Shown here: positions 25,774 to 34,027 of the stretch, piece after piece
How positions within the stretch are numbered: position 1 is the stretch's first letter
Layout of the letters: each line of letters starts with the position of its first letter
From: an uncultured Actinomycetes bacterium
GTDB lineage: Bacteria > Actinomycetota > Actinomycetes > Mycobacteriales > Nakamurellaceae
Assembly: GCA_937926105.1 (NCBI GenBank)
Contig: CALANS010000084.1
Location: 1 to 41,743 of the forward strand
DNA length: 41,743 nt
Direction: 5' to 3'
The notes under the pieces: model-generated
Told to the model about the DNA's origin: nothing
The model's database searches: none
What the model saw: only the letters and a program-made list of their open reading frames with translations
Made by a program: the position numbers and the translations under genes

Positions 25774-26667
25774 ATGACGCAACCCGCTCCGACCATCGCG
25801 GAGCTGATCCGCTCGCACATGGAGCAGCTGCGACCCGCGGAGCGACGCGTGGCGCGCACGCTGCTGGCCAACTACCCGGGGGCCGGACTGTCCACCGCGG
25901 CCGAACTGGCCGAGCTGGCGTCGGTCAGCGCACCCACCGTGGTGCGGTTCGCCGCTCGCCTAGGCCTGGACGGCTACACGGACTTGCAGGCCCGGCTGCT
26001 CTCCGAACTCGACGCGCGTCGCGCCAGCCCGGTGAGCCGGGCCGCCGCGGAGATCAACGGGAGCCACCCCGGCGACATCGTGCGGCGAGGCGGGCGCCAC
26101 CGGGCGGGCCTGATCGTGGAGTCGCTGTCGGCGATTCCGCCGTCCGAGGTGCAGGCCGCGGTGCGCGCGCTGGCCGATCCGGCCCGAACGATCCTGCTGA
26201 CCGGCGGGTATTTCTCCCATCTGATCGCCCGCTACTTCTCCATCCAGCTGGCGCAGATCCGCAGCCGCGTGCACTACGTCGCCGAGCCGGCACACCGCGA
26301 CGTCGGCTACCTGCTGGAGGCGAGCAAGCGGCACGTGCTGGTGTGCTTCGATCTGCGCCGCTACGAGCAGGAGGCGCGGGTGACCGTCCGGGAGGCGCGG
26401 CGTCGTGGCGCGACCACGATCGTGATCACCGACGAGTGGCTCTCACCGGCCGCTGCGCAGGCGGACATCGTGCTGCCGGTGGCCGTGCGCGCGGAGCCGT
26501 TCGACAGCCTGACCGCGGTGCTCTGCCTGGTGGAAAGCCTGATCCCGGCACTGGTTTCGGCCATCGGACCGGCGGCCGTGCGCCGCATGCGGGCCTGGGA
26601 GCAACTCGACGCACGCCGGCATCTGCTGGACGCCAGCGTGCTGGACGACGCGCCGGACGAGGGCTGA
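25774..26667 (+). CDS. RpiR/MurR-family regulator (HTH_6 plus SIS domain)
   Basis: A protein of 297 residues; ATG 25774 has AGGGGG upstream. Residues ~5-75 are the HTH_6 domain (TIAELIRSHMEQLRPAERRVA, LAELASVSAPTVVRFAARLGLDGYTDLQ). Residues ~120-260 are a SIS domain (TILLTGGYFSHLIARYFSIQL, ending ATTIVITDEW and ADIVLPV). The usual SIS phosphosugar loops are altered: TGGYFSH in the first, and CFDLRRYEQE where a Ser/Gly-rich loop is expected. The ligand may therefore not be a sugar phosphate. Divergence from the peptide operon makes it the probable regulator of that operon. Confidence 0.88.
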   Translation: MTQPAPTIAELIRSHMEQLRPAERRVARTLLANYPGAGLSTAAELAELASVSAPTVVRFAARLGLDGYTDLQARLLSELDARRASPVSRAAAEINGSHPGDIVRRGGRHRAGLIVESLSAIPPSEVQAAVRALADPARTILLTGGYFSHLIARYFSIQLAQIRSRVHYVAEPAHRDVGYLLEASKRHVLVCFDLRRYEQEARVTVREARRRGATTIVITDEWLSPAAAQADIVLPVAVRAEPFDSLTAVLCLVESLIPALVSAIGPAAVRRMRAWEQLDARRHLLDASVLDDAPDEG

Positions 26668-27046
26668 CCGAGCCGGTCCAGCTCCTCCCCGGGAGCCCGT
26701 CGGCCCCGCGCCAGACAGCGTGGCCGTGACGCACGGAAGGCTCCTGCGCCCGACAGCACTACTAACGGTGACGAATTTGACGCTGAACGGTCACGAACCG
26801 TGATATCCACCCTCTCTCGGGTGGCGAGTCGTGACCCACCGCTTTCACAGCAGCCTCAGTCGTCACACGATGCGCAAAACGGGCATCAATTCGGGGATCA
26901 GAAACCACCTGATCAGGCGGTATTACGGTCTGCGACCCGTAACTACACTGCGTGGTGTCGTGTCGGTACGTCGATCGGGGCGCGCGATACGGGTCGGTCG
27001 AGGGGGAATCGACCCCCGTCGACTACTTCACGCAGGGGGTTCGGAC
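26668..27046 (+). promoter_or_regulatory. Promoter and structured 5' leader of the CAP-domain gene
   Basis: No gene is seen in this stretch. TTGACG (26777-26782), an 18-base spacer and TGATAT (26801-26806) form a good promoter, so the mRNA would have a leader of about 230 bases. Possible structure: GGTCACGA (26789-26796) pairs with TCGTGACC (26829-26836) around an inner CCACCC/GGGTGG hairpin (26807-26824). GATCAG/CTGATC forms a hairpin near 26900. GTCGAGGGGG (26997-27006) pairs with CCCCC (27013-27017) and TCGAC (27019-27023). ACCCCC (27012-27017) could instead pair with GGGGGT at the ribosome site (27035-27040), a possible translational switch. Confidence 0.45.
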
Positions 27047-28237
27047 ATGGCTCCTCACCGGGTGCTCACGCGCGCCACCAGGGTTCCGCCGGCTCGTCGC
27101 CCGAGCTGGCGCGCCCTCGCGGCAGCCATCACCGCGCTGCTGGCGCTGCTCGCCGGCGCGCTGACGACGGTGCCCGCCGCGGCCGCCAGCCCTGCGCCTT
27201 CGGCCGCCCCGCTGCCCGCCTCCGAGCGGTTGAGTTCGTTCGACGCGCAGATGCTGTCGCTGATCAATGGCGCGCGTGCATCGGCGGGCGTGTCGGGGCT
27301 GTCGCAATCCGGCGGGTTGACCTCGCTGGCGGTCTGGTGGTCGACCAAAATGGCCGACGGAGCGACCGGATATCAGCTGCAGCACAACCCGGACGCCTGG
27401 ACGATGGTCACCCAGTACGGTGCGTCCAACCGAACCGCCTGGGCCGAGAACGTGGCGGGCTTTTCCGCAAGCGCGACCGCGCAGCAGGTGTTTGACGCCT
27501 ACATGGGATCGGCCGATCACCGCGCCAACATCCTGAGCAGCAAGTACCACTACGTCGGGGTGGGCACCGTCGCCGGCAGCAAGGGCGCGTTCAACACCAT
27601 GGAATTCACCGACCGGGTGGACGGCGCACCGGCTCCCAAGCCCAGCACCAGCAAGCCGGCCCCGACCACGTCGGCCAAGCCGGCCCCGACCACGTCGGCC
27701 AAGCCGGCGCCGAGCACGAAACCCGCACCGAAGCCGAGCACCAGCGCGAAGCCCGCCCCCAGCACCAAGGCGGCACCGAGGCCCAGCAGCACTCCGGTGC
27801 CGGCGGCACCGCAGACGCACGCGATGGAGCCCGCCTACTCTCCCCAGCAGGCACCCGCCCAGCACCAGGATGCCCCCGCCCGACAGAACACCGACAACAA
27901 GCCCGCCGCGGCGACACCGGTCGCGGTTCGTGGCACCCTCACCGCCGCATTTGGGGCGCTGGGCCTGCCCGGCATGAAGGTGGCCATTCGGAACGCGGAC
28001 TGCCGCGGCGACGCGACGGCGACCGCCACCACACAGCGCAACGGTCGGGTCAGCGTGCAGGCCAAGCCCGGAACCTATTGCGCGGTTGCCGTTTCCGCTC
28101 CGGACGGGGTCAAACTTCCGAAGGCCACCACGTTCACGGTCCGGTCCGGGCACGCCTTCACCGTCACCTGGAACCGGCTGGACACCGCGACGATCTGGTG
28201 GTCGGCGCGCGGCACCTCGCTGCGCTGCCCGGTGTAG
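27047..28237 (+). CDS. Secreted CAP/SCP-domain protein with Pro-Ala-Lys repeat linker
   Basis: A secreted protein of 396 residues; ATG 27047 has AGGGGG about 7 bases upstream and is followed by a signal peptide (Arg-rich start, hydrophobic core, VPAAAA cleavage region near residue 46). Residues ~60-195 are a CAP domain: LINGARASAGVSGL, AWAENVAGF with the conserved Glu, and SADHRANILSSKYHYVGVG with the conserved His. Residues ~200-300 are a low-complexity Pro/Ala/Lys/Ser/Thr linker with repeated KPAPTTSA units, likely spanning the wall. Residues ~300-396 form a beta-rich domain with two cysteine-containing strands (NADCRGD, TYCAVAV). CAP proteins have diverse roles, and none can be fixed here. 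Confidence 0.85.
   Translation: MAPHRVLTRATRVPPARRPSWRALAAAITALLALLAGALTTVPAAAASPAPSAAPLPASERLSSFDAQMLSLINGARASAGVSGLSQSGGLTSLAVWWSTKMADGATGYQLQHNPDAWTMVTQYGASNRTAWAENVAGFSASATAQQVFDAYMGSADHRANILSSKYHYVGVGTVAGSKGAFNTMEFTDRVDGAPAPKPSTSKPAPTTSAKPAPTTSAKPAPSTKPAPKPSTSAKPAPSTKAAPRPSSTPVPAAPQTHAMEPAYSPQQAPAQHQDAPARQNTDNKPAAATPVAVRGTLTAAFGALGLPGMKVAIRNADCRGDATATATTQRNGRVSVQAKPGTYCAVAVSAPDGVKLPKATTFTVRSGHAFTVTWNRLDTATIWWSARGTSLRCPV
27661..27708 (+). repeat. Two exact 24-bp tandem repeats in the CAP protein linker
   Basis: Positions 27661-27684 and 27685-27708 are identical and encode the KPAPTTSA repeat. Looser copies surround them. Exact DNA identity suggests recent slippage, so linker length may vary between strains. 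Confidence 0.8.
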
Positions 28238-28299
28238 CCCGCTGGGCGCCCCGTCACCGACGGTGTAGACGGGCGGCATCCACTCGGCCCGGCCGGGGA

Positions 28300-28327
28300 G
28301 CTGGCGGGTCGGTGGTGCCACCCCAGC
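28300..28327. terminator. GC-rich hairpin between convergent genes
   Basis: GCTGGcgGGGT and ACCCCAGC form an 8-bp stem with a two-base bulge and a 10-base loop. It lies between the convergent CAP and mscS genes. There is no U-tract, so it may be a U-less actinobacterial terminator or chance. Confidence 0.25.
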
Positions 28328-28361
28328 CGGTCCCCCGGGAAACCGAAGCGCGACGGCCGAT

Positions 28362-29444
28362 TCAGTGCCGCTGCGGCTCGGTCAGTGCCACGGTCCTGGC
28401 GGGTACCGCGAAGTGCACGCCCATCTCGTCCAGGACGTCGATGATCTGCTCGTTCATGTGCTGCTGGGTATCCCGGTACAGCGCGTAGTCGGAATCGAGC
28501 ATGTAGTAGACGAACTCGAAGGTGAAGCCGTCCGCGCCGAAGCCCGTCATGTGGCCCCGGTCGAAGCGCACCTGGTCTGCCGACTCGATGATCTCGTTGG
28601 TGCGCCGCACGATCTCCCGGACCTGCTCGCGCGGGGTGGGATAGGGCACGGTGAATCCGAACGCCACGCGCCGCTCGGGCATCCGGCTGTAGTTGTGCAC
28701 CAGCTGGGCGAGCAATTGCGAGTTGGAGATGGCCAGCTCCTCGCCGGACAGCGACGCGACCCTGGTGGTCTTGACGCCCACCTTGAGCACCGTGCCGGAG
28801 TCGGTGCCGAACGCGATGAAATCGCCCGGCTCGAACGGCTTGTCCAGTCCGATCGCCACCGCCGCGAACAGGTCTCCGAGGATGTTCTGCAGCGCCAGCG
28901 CGACCGCGATGCCGCCCAGGCCCAGACTGGCGACGAACGCAGTGATGTTCACGCCGGCGTTGGTCAACAGGGCCAGCAGGAACGTCACCCACACCACGAA
29001 TTGGCAAGCCCAGGTGAGGATGCCGAGCATCACCGGCACCCCACCCTGCGCGGTGGGTTGCACGGTGCGCAGCAGAGCGGTGACGATGATCCTGTTGATG
29101 CACAGCACCAGTTGCAGGCCAACCAGCAGGAAGGTGATCACGCGCAGCCAGTAGCTGGCGGTCGCGCTGAAGTCCAGGAAATCCAGTGCGATTACGATTG
29201 CCAGCAGCGCCAGCAGCCAGCTCCGGACCGCGTCCAGCGCCGCCACCAGGCTGCGGGTGGCAGTGTTGTCGAAGCGCCGCGCCCGGGGCACGAGGCGACC
29301 GCGGGTGAAGCGCAACGCCAGTTCGACCAGGGCGAAGCCGGCCACCGCTCCGGCGATGGCGCAGATCCAGGACAGCGGCGTGTTGCCCAGCCAGTCGTCG
29401 CTGGTGAGCCAGGTGCCGTCGGTCAGCATGCGATCCATCGCCAC
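28362..29444 (-). CDS. MscS-family mechanosensitive channel
   Basis: A small-conductance mechanosensitive channel homologue of 360 residues, a homoheptamer in the inner membrane that opens on osmotic downshock. Four or five hydrophobic segments precede the pore helix (VNITAFVASLGLGGIAVALALQN, residues ~170-192), which has the Gly/Ala packing typical of MscS TM3. The beta domain follows (FAAVAIGLDKPFEPGDFI, VLKVGVKTTRVASLSGEELAISNS), then the alpha/beta vestibule domain. ATG 29438 is an alternative start two codons later. It stands alone, convergent with the CAP-protein gene. Confidence 0.9.
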   Translation of the reverse strand: MAMDRMLTDGTWLTSDDWLGNTPLSWICAIAGAVAGFALVELALRFTRGRLVPRARRFDNTATRSLVAALDAVRSWLLALLAIVIALDFLDFSATASYWLRVITFLLVGLQLVLCINRIIVTALLRTVQPTAQGGVPVMLGILTWACQFVVWVTFLLALLTNAGVNITAFVASLGLGGIAVALALQNILGDLFAAVAIGLDKPFEPGDFIAFGTDSGTVLKVGVKTTRVASLSGEELAISNSQLLAQLVHNYSRMPERRVAFGFTVPYPTPREQVREIVRRTNEIIESADQVRFDRGHMTGFGADGFTFEFVYYMLDSDYALYRDTQQHMNEQIIDVLDEMGVHFAVPARTVALTEPQRH

Positions 29445-29557
29445 GAACCTATACGGTACGGGGCGCCGGTACCGGTGACGGGCATCGCCGCCCCGGGGCT
29501 ACCCTGCGGACGGTGGGCGAGGTGGCGGGCCTGGCCCGATCGCGGAAGGTGACGCGC

Positions 29558-29950
29558 ATGGCAAGGCCGCAGGTACCTGAATCGCACCGTGATCTGCTGG
29601 ATGCGTCGTTCCTGACGCTGGGCACCATCGACACCGACGGGCTGCCGCAGCTCACCGAGGTCTGGTTCCTCGCCGAGGACGGCACAGTGCGGATCTCGCT
29701 GAACGACTCGCGCCGCAAGACCGTCAACCTCCGGGCGAACCCGGCCTGCAGCGCGCTCATCCTGGACGTGGTGAACCCCCACCGGTACGTCGAACTGCGC
29801 GGCACCGCGGACATCCGGCCGGACACCGACCTGACCTTCGCCCGGCGGGTTGGTGCCAAATACCACACCGACCTCAGTGCGATGGATCTGCCGGGCGAGA
29901 CCCGCTCGGTGGTGACGATCGTTCCTTCGCGGGTGCACGCCTGGGGCTAG
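29558..29950 (+). CDS. PPOX-class flavin/F420-binding protein
   Basis: A protein of 130 residues with the split beta-barrel of the pyridoxamine-phosphate-oxidase superfamily. FLTLGTIDTDGLPQLTEVWF is the N-terminal strand pair, RISLNDSRRKTVNLRANPACSALIL binds the cofactor phosphate in relatives, and RYVELRGTADIRPD follows. In Actinobacteria this short form is often F420-dependent (TIGR03618-like); FMN is the alternative. ATG 29558 is chosen over the longer frame because GGAAGG lies just upstream and the family starts here. Substrate unknown. Confidence 0.85.
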   Translation: MARPQVPESHRDLLDASFLTLGTIDTDGLPQLTEVWFLAEDGTVRISLNDSRRKTVNLRANPACSALILDVVNPHRYVELRGTADIRPDTDLTFARRVGAKYHTDLSAMDLPGETRSVVTIVPSRVHAWG

Positions 29951-30007
29951 TCCCAGGCGCTGCTCGCCGCCACCAGGCTCCCACCACGGCCGCGAGACGC
30001 CACCCGG

Positions 30008-31267
30008 TCAGCTGCCGGCCGGGACGGTGGGTGGTGCACCATTCGGTCCGCCCACCACGACGCCGCCCTTGATGACCCAGCGTCGGGGGTCGTGGGTGAC
30101 GACCACATCACCGATCGTCTGCCCCTGGGCAAGCACGAAATCACCACGGCATCCGGCCACCACGCCGTAGTTGCGCACCCCCAGCGCTCGCGCGCCTCCG
30201 CCGGTGGCGATATCCAGTGCAAGCTCGATGTCCTCGTCCGTCCGGAATCCGCATCGCCATGCCAGCATCTGCGCACGCAAGAGCATGTCACCGGTAGCGT
30301 ACGGATTCCACATGTCTCGGATGCCATCGTTCCCGGTGGCAACCACCACCCCGGCAGCAACCATTCGTGAAACGGGAAGCATGACGCCGCGACCGGGGGC
30401 GACGGTGGCGATACTGACCCCGTGCTCGGCAAGCCGCGCCAGCAACTGATCTTGACGATCGCGGGAAACCTCGCCCAGAGCGGCCGCGTGGCTGATGGTG
30501 ACCAGACCCTGCATGCCGTGCGCGAGCGTGCGTGCCACTATCTGGTCAATTTCCCAGGCACCCAGCTCACCCGCGTCGTGAAGGTGGATATCGATTCCGC
30601 GGCCGACCTTCTCCGCGAGCCCGAAGACGGCGTCAAGATGGGCGGCAGGATCCTGGTCCACCCCTGCAGGGTCCAGCCCGCCGACCAAATCCGCTCCCGA
30701 TCGCATCGCCTCCTCCATCAGACCGACAGTGCCGGCTCGCCTCAGCAGGCCGCTCTGCGGGAACGCCACGATCTGCACGTCGATGAGACCCGCAAATGCG
30801 CGCCGAGCCGCCAACACCTCGACCAGATTCGACAATCCGGCGGTGGTGTCGACATCGACATGACTGCGGATATGGGAGGTTCCCAGGGTCACCAGCCGGG
30901 TCAGCAGCAACTCAACGCGCTGGCGTACCGAGTTCGGCAATGTCGGGCGCAGCTCCCGTTCCGCATCCGCCAGATCCTGAACAGACCGGCCGCCGGGGTT
31001 GGGGTGGTACGGGAGTCCGACCAAGGTCTTGTCCAGGTGAGCATGAGCATCGACGAGTCCGCCAATCGCCCAGAAGCCGCGCCCATCAATCGTCACGCCC
31101 GCTTCCGGGCCGGAGCCGGGAGCAGAGGCGCACACCCGAGTGATGATCCCGTCGCGCACGACAATGTCGACGGGACCTTGCTGGCCCGCCATCCGGACGT
31201 CGCGGACCGTCAAGGACCCGGCAGTCGCGGCGCCCTCCACGGACTGCCGATCAGCGAACTGGTTCAT
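30008..31267 (-). CDS. Cytosine-deaminase-like metal-dependent amidohydrolase
   Basis: A cytosolic amidohydrolase of 419 residues. Metal and active-site motifs are GLVDAHAHLDK (first His pair), RSHVDVDTT, IDIHLHDAGELGAWEI, VTISHAAALG and GNDGIRDMWNPYAT (catalytic Asp). The pattern matches CodA-like deaminases and relatives acting on pyrimidines or triazines. The position of the CodA active-site Glu after the third His reads HLHD, an Asp, so the substrate probably differs from cytosine. The ATG at 31267 follows the dipeptidase by 31 bases. Last gene of the 11-gene operon. Confidence 0.85.
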   Translation of the reverse strand: MNQFADRQSVEGAATAGSLTVRDVRMAGQQGPVDIVVRDGIITRVCASAPGSGPEAGVTIDGRGFWAIGGLVDAHAHLDKTLVGLPYHPNPGGRSVQDLADAERELRPTLPNSVRQRVELLLTRLVTLGTSHIRSHVDVDTTAGLSNLVEVLAARRAFAGLIDVQIVAFPQSGLLRRAGTVGLMEEAMRSGADLVGGLDPAGVDQDPAAHLDAVFGLAEKVGRGIDIHLHDAGELGAWEIDQIVARTLAHGMQGLVTISHAAALGEVSRDRQDQLLARLAEHGVSIATVAPGRGVMLPVSRMVAAGVVVATGNDGIRDMWNPYATGDMLLRAQMLAWRCGFRTDEDIELALDIATGGGARALGVRNYGVVAGCRGDFVLAQGQTIGDVVVTHDPRRWVIKGGVVVGGPNGAPPTVPAGS

Positions 31268-31298
31268 GATGAGTCCCGTTCTTGCCAGGCCCGCGTGA

Positions 31299-32375
31299 TC
31301 AAGCCTGCGGCGATTGCCCTCTGGACCAGACCTCGCCCAGCACCCGAAGGAAGTTGCCACCGAGGATCTTGCGGATATCGTCCTGCGCGAATCCTGCCGA
31401 AAGCAGTGCCAGCGTGATGCTCGGCCCCTCCACCGCCTCCGAGATCCCCTCGGCCCGGTCCCCGCCCGGCCCGAACACATGCAGCGAGTGCATCTCCGGC
31501 CACGCCTCGTTGGCGGCGAACACCTCTTCGATGGTGGTGGTCTCGTCGATGTCCAGCCCGAGTCCGACATGGTCGATGCCGACCAGCTCGACCAGATACT
31601 GGATGTGCCGGACCAGATCGTTCAGCGTGGCCCGGACGCCCGGCCTGGTGGTGATGAACGCCGACAGGTCCGCGACGCCCACCACTCCCCCCTTGTCCGC
31701 CATCGCCCGCAGCAGCCAGTCGGGCTTGGTCCGGAAGTGCGGGGTCACCGCCTCGGCCCCGGTGTGAGTGAACAACACCGGGCCGCGCGCCGCGTCGATG
31801 GCGTCGGCCGCGGTCGGGTGGCTGCAGTGCGAGAGGTCGACGACCATTCCGAGGTCGTCCATCTCGCGAACTACCTGCTTGCCGAATTCCGTCAGGCCGG
31901 CCGGATCCGGCATACCGCATCCGTCACCCAGGGTGTTCCGGCGCTGGTAGGTCAGCTGCAGGATCCGGACGCCGAGGTCATATGCGGTGCCGACGAAGTC
32001 GAGCGACTCACCGAGGAAGGCGGCGTCCTGCGGTCCGAAGATCACCGCGCCCTTATCCGCACGCTTCGCGTCGTGGATGTCCTCGACGGTGCGCACCAGG
32101 GTCACGCGATCCTGGTTCTCGTCGATCCAGCGGCGGCACTGGTTGATCTCCGTCAGCGCCTGCTCCAGGCCCGCCTCCGGGGCGCACACCGTGTGATTCA
32201 CCGCCGTCATCCCGCCCTCGCGGTAGCGATCCCACCGGATGGGAGTGTTCTGGCCCCTGCGGTAGATCACCCCGCTGCCGTCCACCACCACCGACGACCG
32301 GTGCAGGTCGAGCGCCGCTGGTATCAGGTTCAGGTCCAGGCCGAACTTCTCCGCTGCCGTACCGACATCGATCAC
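31299..32375 (-). CDS. Atypical M19 (membrane dipeptidase-like) hydrolase
   Basis: A protein of 358 residues; GTG 32375 overlaps the deaminase gene as GTGA. It has the M19 renal-dipeptidase fold: LQLTYQRRNTLGDG, GLTEFGKQVVREMDDLGMVVDLSHCSH, LFTHTGAEAV and DHVGLGLDIDE. The two histidines of the second metal site and the final Asp are kept. The N-terminal HxD pair, normally DGHND, is replaced by VDGSGVIY, and the bridging Glu region reads FGPQDAAF. It may bind one metal or act on a different substrate. Family members cleave dipeptides, often with D-residues at the C-terminal side. Confidence 0.82.
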   Translation of the reverse strand: MIDVGTAAEKFGLDLNLIPAALDLHRSSVVVDGSGVIYRRGQNTPIRWDRYREGGMTAVNHTVCAPEAGLEQALTEINQCRRWIDENQDRVTLVRTVEDIHDAKRADKGAVIFGPQDAAFLGESLDFVGTAYDLGVRILQLTYQRRNTLGDGCGMPDPAGLTEFGKQVVREMDDLGMVVDLSHCSHPTAADAIDAARGPVLFTHTGAEAVTPHFRTKPDWLLRAMADKGGVVGVADLSAFITTRPGVRATLNDLVRHIQYLVELVGIDHVGLGLDIDETTTIEEVFAANEAWPEMHSLHVFGPGGDRAEGISEAVEGPSITLALLSAGFAQDDIRKILGGNFLRVLGEVWSRGQSPQA

Positions 32376-32947
32376 GATGCGTCTCCATTCGTCACAGTGG
32401 TGTGCTCCTCCCGGGCGGCCACGGACCGCTCATACCATGCCTTGAACACGTCGATCCCGCCCGACGCCGCCACCGGCTCCATCGGCAACGCGCGCTGCTC
32501 CAGGGGCTTGCCGATCTCCTGGTACAGCCCCGCGAACCGGAAGTAGCGGCGATCGTCGGTGTAGTACTGGTGATAGTCGGCCCGCCGCACCAGGTATCGA
32601 ACTCGATCCGGGCTCGCGTAGTACAGCGCCGACAGGCACATGGGGCACGGCTCGGCCACGATGTAGACATCGCAACCGGTCAGATCCTCCGAGCCCAACG
32701 CCAGGCAGGCGTCACGGATCGCCAGCACCTCGGCATGCGCCGTGGGATCGCGGGTCTGCGCGACCCTATTGGGCTGGGCGGCCAGCACCTCGCCGTCCCG
32801 CACGATCACGCAGGCGAACGGCCGGCCGCCCTCGGCCACGTTCTGCTGCGCGACCGTCAGCAGCAGTTGCAGCGGGTCGGGACCCCCCAACCGATCGGCA
32901 GTACCCTCAGCCACGTCGACACTCCGCCATCGAAACTCGCACGTCAC
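32372..32947 (-). CDS. Nucleoside/guanine deaminase-like enzyme
   Basis: Zinc-dependent deaminase of the CDA superfamily (guanine deaminase/TadA branch), about 191 residues. GGRPFACVIVRDGEVL precedes DPTAHAEVLAIR (HAE: zinc ligand and catalytic Glu) and VAEPCPMCLSALYYA (zinc cysteines), followed by a C-terminal part with YYTDDRRYFRFAG. It removes an amino group from a heterocyclic base or similar. GTG 32947 overlaps the ATPase gene as GTGA; GTG 32914, with GGAG upstream, is an equally reasonable start. Its place in a transport operon with another deaminase suggests an aminated heterocycle as substrate. Confidence 0.85.
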   Translation of the reverse strand: MTCEFRWRSVDVAEGTADRLGGPDPLQLLLTVAQQNVAEGGRPFACVIVRDGEVLAAQPNRVAQTRDPTAHAEVLAIRDACLALGSEDLTGCDVYIVAEPCPMCLSALYYASPDRVRYLVRRADYHQYYTDDRRYFRFAGLYQEIGKPLEQRALPMEPVAASGGIDVFKAWYERSVAAREEHTTVTNGDAS

Positions 32948-34026
32948 CACTCCCCACTCGTCCAGCTCTCGATCGGTCCACCGGTCCGGCCTTCACGGCC
33001 GGCGGCATCGCTGCCGCTCCCCGAGGCCGCCAGCGCCGGCGATGCCCAGTCCACCAGCTCGCCCGCCCGGTGACAGGCCACGAACCGCTCCGGTGCCACC
33101 TCCACCAGATCGGGCTCCACGGACCGGCAGACGTCGGTCGCCAGCGGGCACCGGGCAGCGAACCGGCATCCGACGGAGGGCGCCAACAACGATCCCCGGC
33201 CCGCCGGGGCGTTGGCGACCGGCTTGGCGCGCTCGTGCACGTCCGGGCAGGCGGCCAGCAACAGCTGGGTGTACGGGTGCAACGGCTCGGTGATGATGAC
33301 GTCGCTGGGCGCGGACTCCACGACGCGGCCGAGGTACATCACCTTCATGGTCTGGCTCACGTACCGCGCCACCGCGAGGTCGTGCGTGATGAAGATCAGC
33401 GTGAGCGAGAGTTCGTTGCGCAGCAGCTCAATGCTGCGCAGGATGCCCGCCCGCACCGAGATGTCCAGCATGGACACGGGTTCGTCGGCGACCAGCACCC
33501 GAGGCCGCAGCACGATCGCCCGCGCTATCGCCACGCGCTGCCGCTGGCCACCGGAGAGTTCATGTGGGTAGCGCTGCAGCATGTCGTCGGTGGCGTCCAG
33601 CCCGGACAGCCGCAGCGCGGCTTCGACCGTGTCGCGCAGCGCGCCCCGCCCGCTGATCCCGCTGGCACGCGGGCCCTCGGCCACCACATCGAAGATCCGG
33701 TACCGGGGATCGAGCGAGGCGTAGGGGTCCTGGAAGATCATCTGGACGTCGCGCCGCCAGGCTCGGCGATCCGCACGCCCCAGCCGATCCAGCGGTTGCC
33801 CCTGGAAGGTGACAGAGCCCGCGGTGAGTTGCTCCAGCCCCACGATGATTCGGCCGATGGTCGTCTTGCCCGATCCCGACTCGCCCACCAGCGCCATCGA
33901 GTCGCCGGCCCGTACCTGCAGGCTGACGTCGTCGACTGCGCGGACCGCGCTTCCCCGGTTCCGCAGCAACCGGCCCATCGGATACAGCTTCACCGCGTTC
34001 GACAGTTCCACCACCGGCGAGTCCAT
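32944..34026 (-). CDS. Oligopeptide-type ABC transporter ATPase, DppF type (second operon)
   Basis: A protein of 360 residues from ATG 34026, one base after the preceding stop, with TGGGTGAG upstream. Motifs: Walker A GESGSGKTT, Q-loop FQDPYASLDP, signature LSGGQRQR, Walker B VLVADEPVSMLD and H-loop ITHDLAVAR. The C-terminal cysteine block (VGCRFAARCPLATDVC) is present, then a Gly/Ser-rich tail of about 45 residues. It pairs with the DppD-type ATPase. Confidence 0.92.
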   Translation of the reverse strand: MDSPVVELSNAVKLYPMGRLLRNRGSAVRAVDDVSLQVRAGDSMALVGESGSGKTTIGRIIVGLEQLTAGSVTFQGQPLDRLGRADRRAWRRDVQMIFQDPYASLDPRYRIFDVVAEGPRASGISGRGALRDTVEAALRLSGLDATDDMLQRYPHELSGGQRQRVAIARAIVLRPRVLVADEPVSMLDISVRAGILRSIELLRNELSLTLIFITHDLAVARYVSQTMKVMYLGRVVESAPSDVIITEPLHPYTQLLLAACPDVHERAKPVANAPAGRGSLLAPSVGCRFAARCPLATDVCRSVEPDLVEVAPERFVACHRAGELVDWASPALAASGSGSDAAGREGRTGGPIESWTSGEW

Positions 34027-34027
34027 C

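Noticed and set aside
26831..27046. Upstream extension of the CAP-protein frame
   Set aside because: The added ~72 residues are Arg-rich and would bury the signal peptide; ATG 27047 has a good ribosome site and begins a normal signal sequence.
26777..27046. c-di-AMP (ydaO-type) riboswitch before the CAP-domain gene
   Set aside because: The conserved blocks I would expect for that class are not visible, so the leader is described only by its own pairings.
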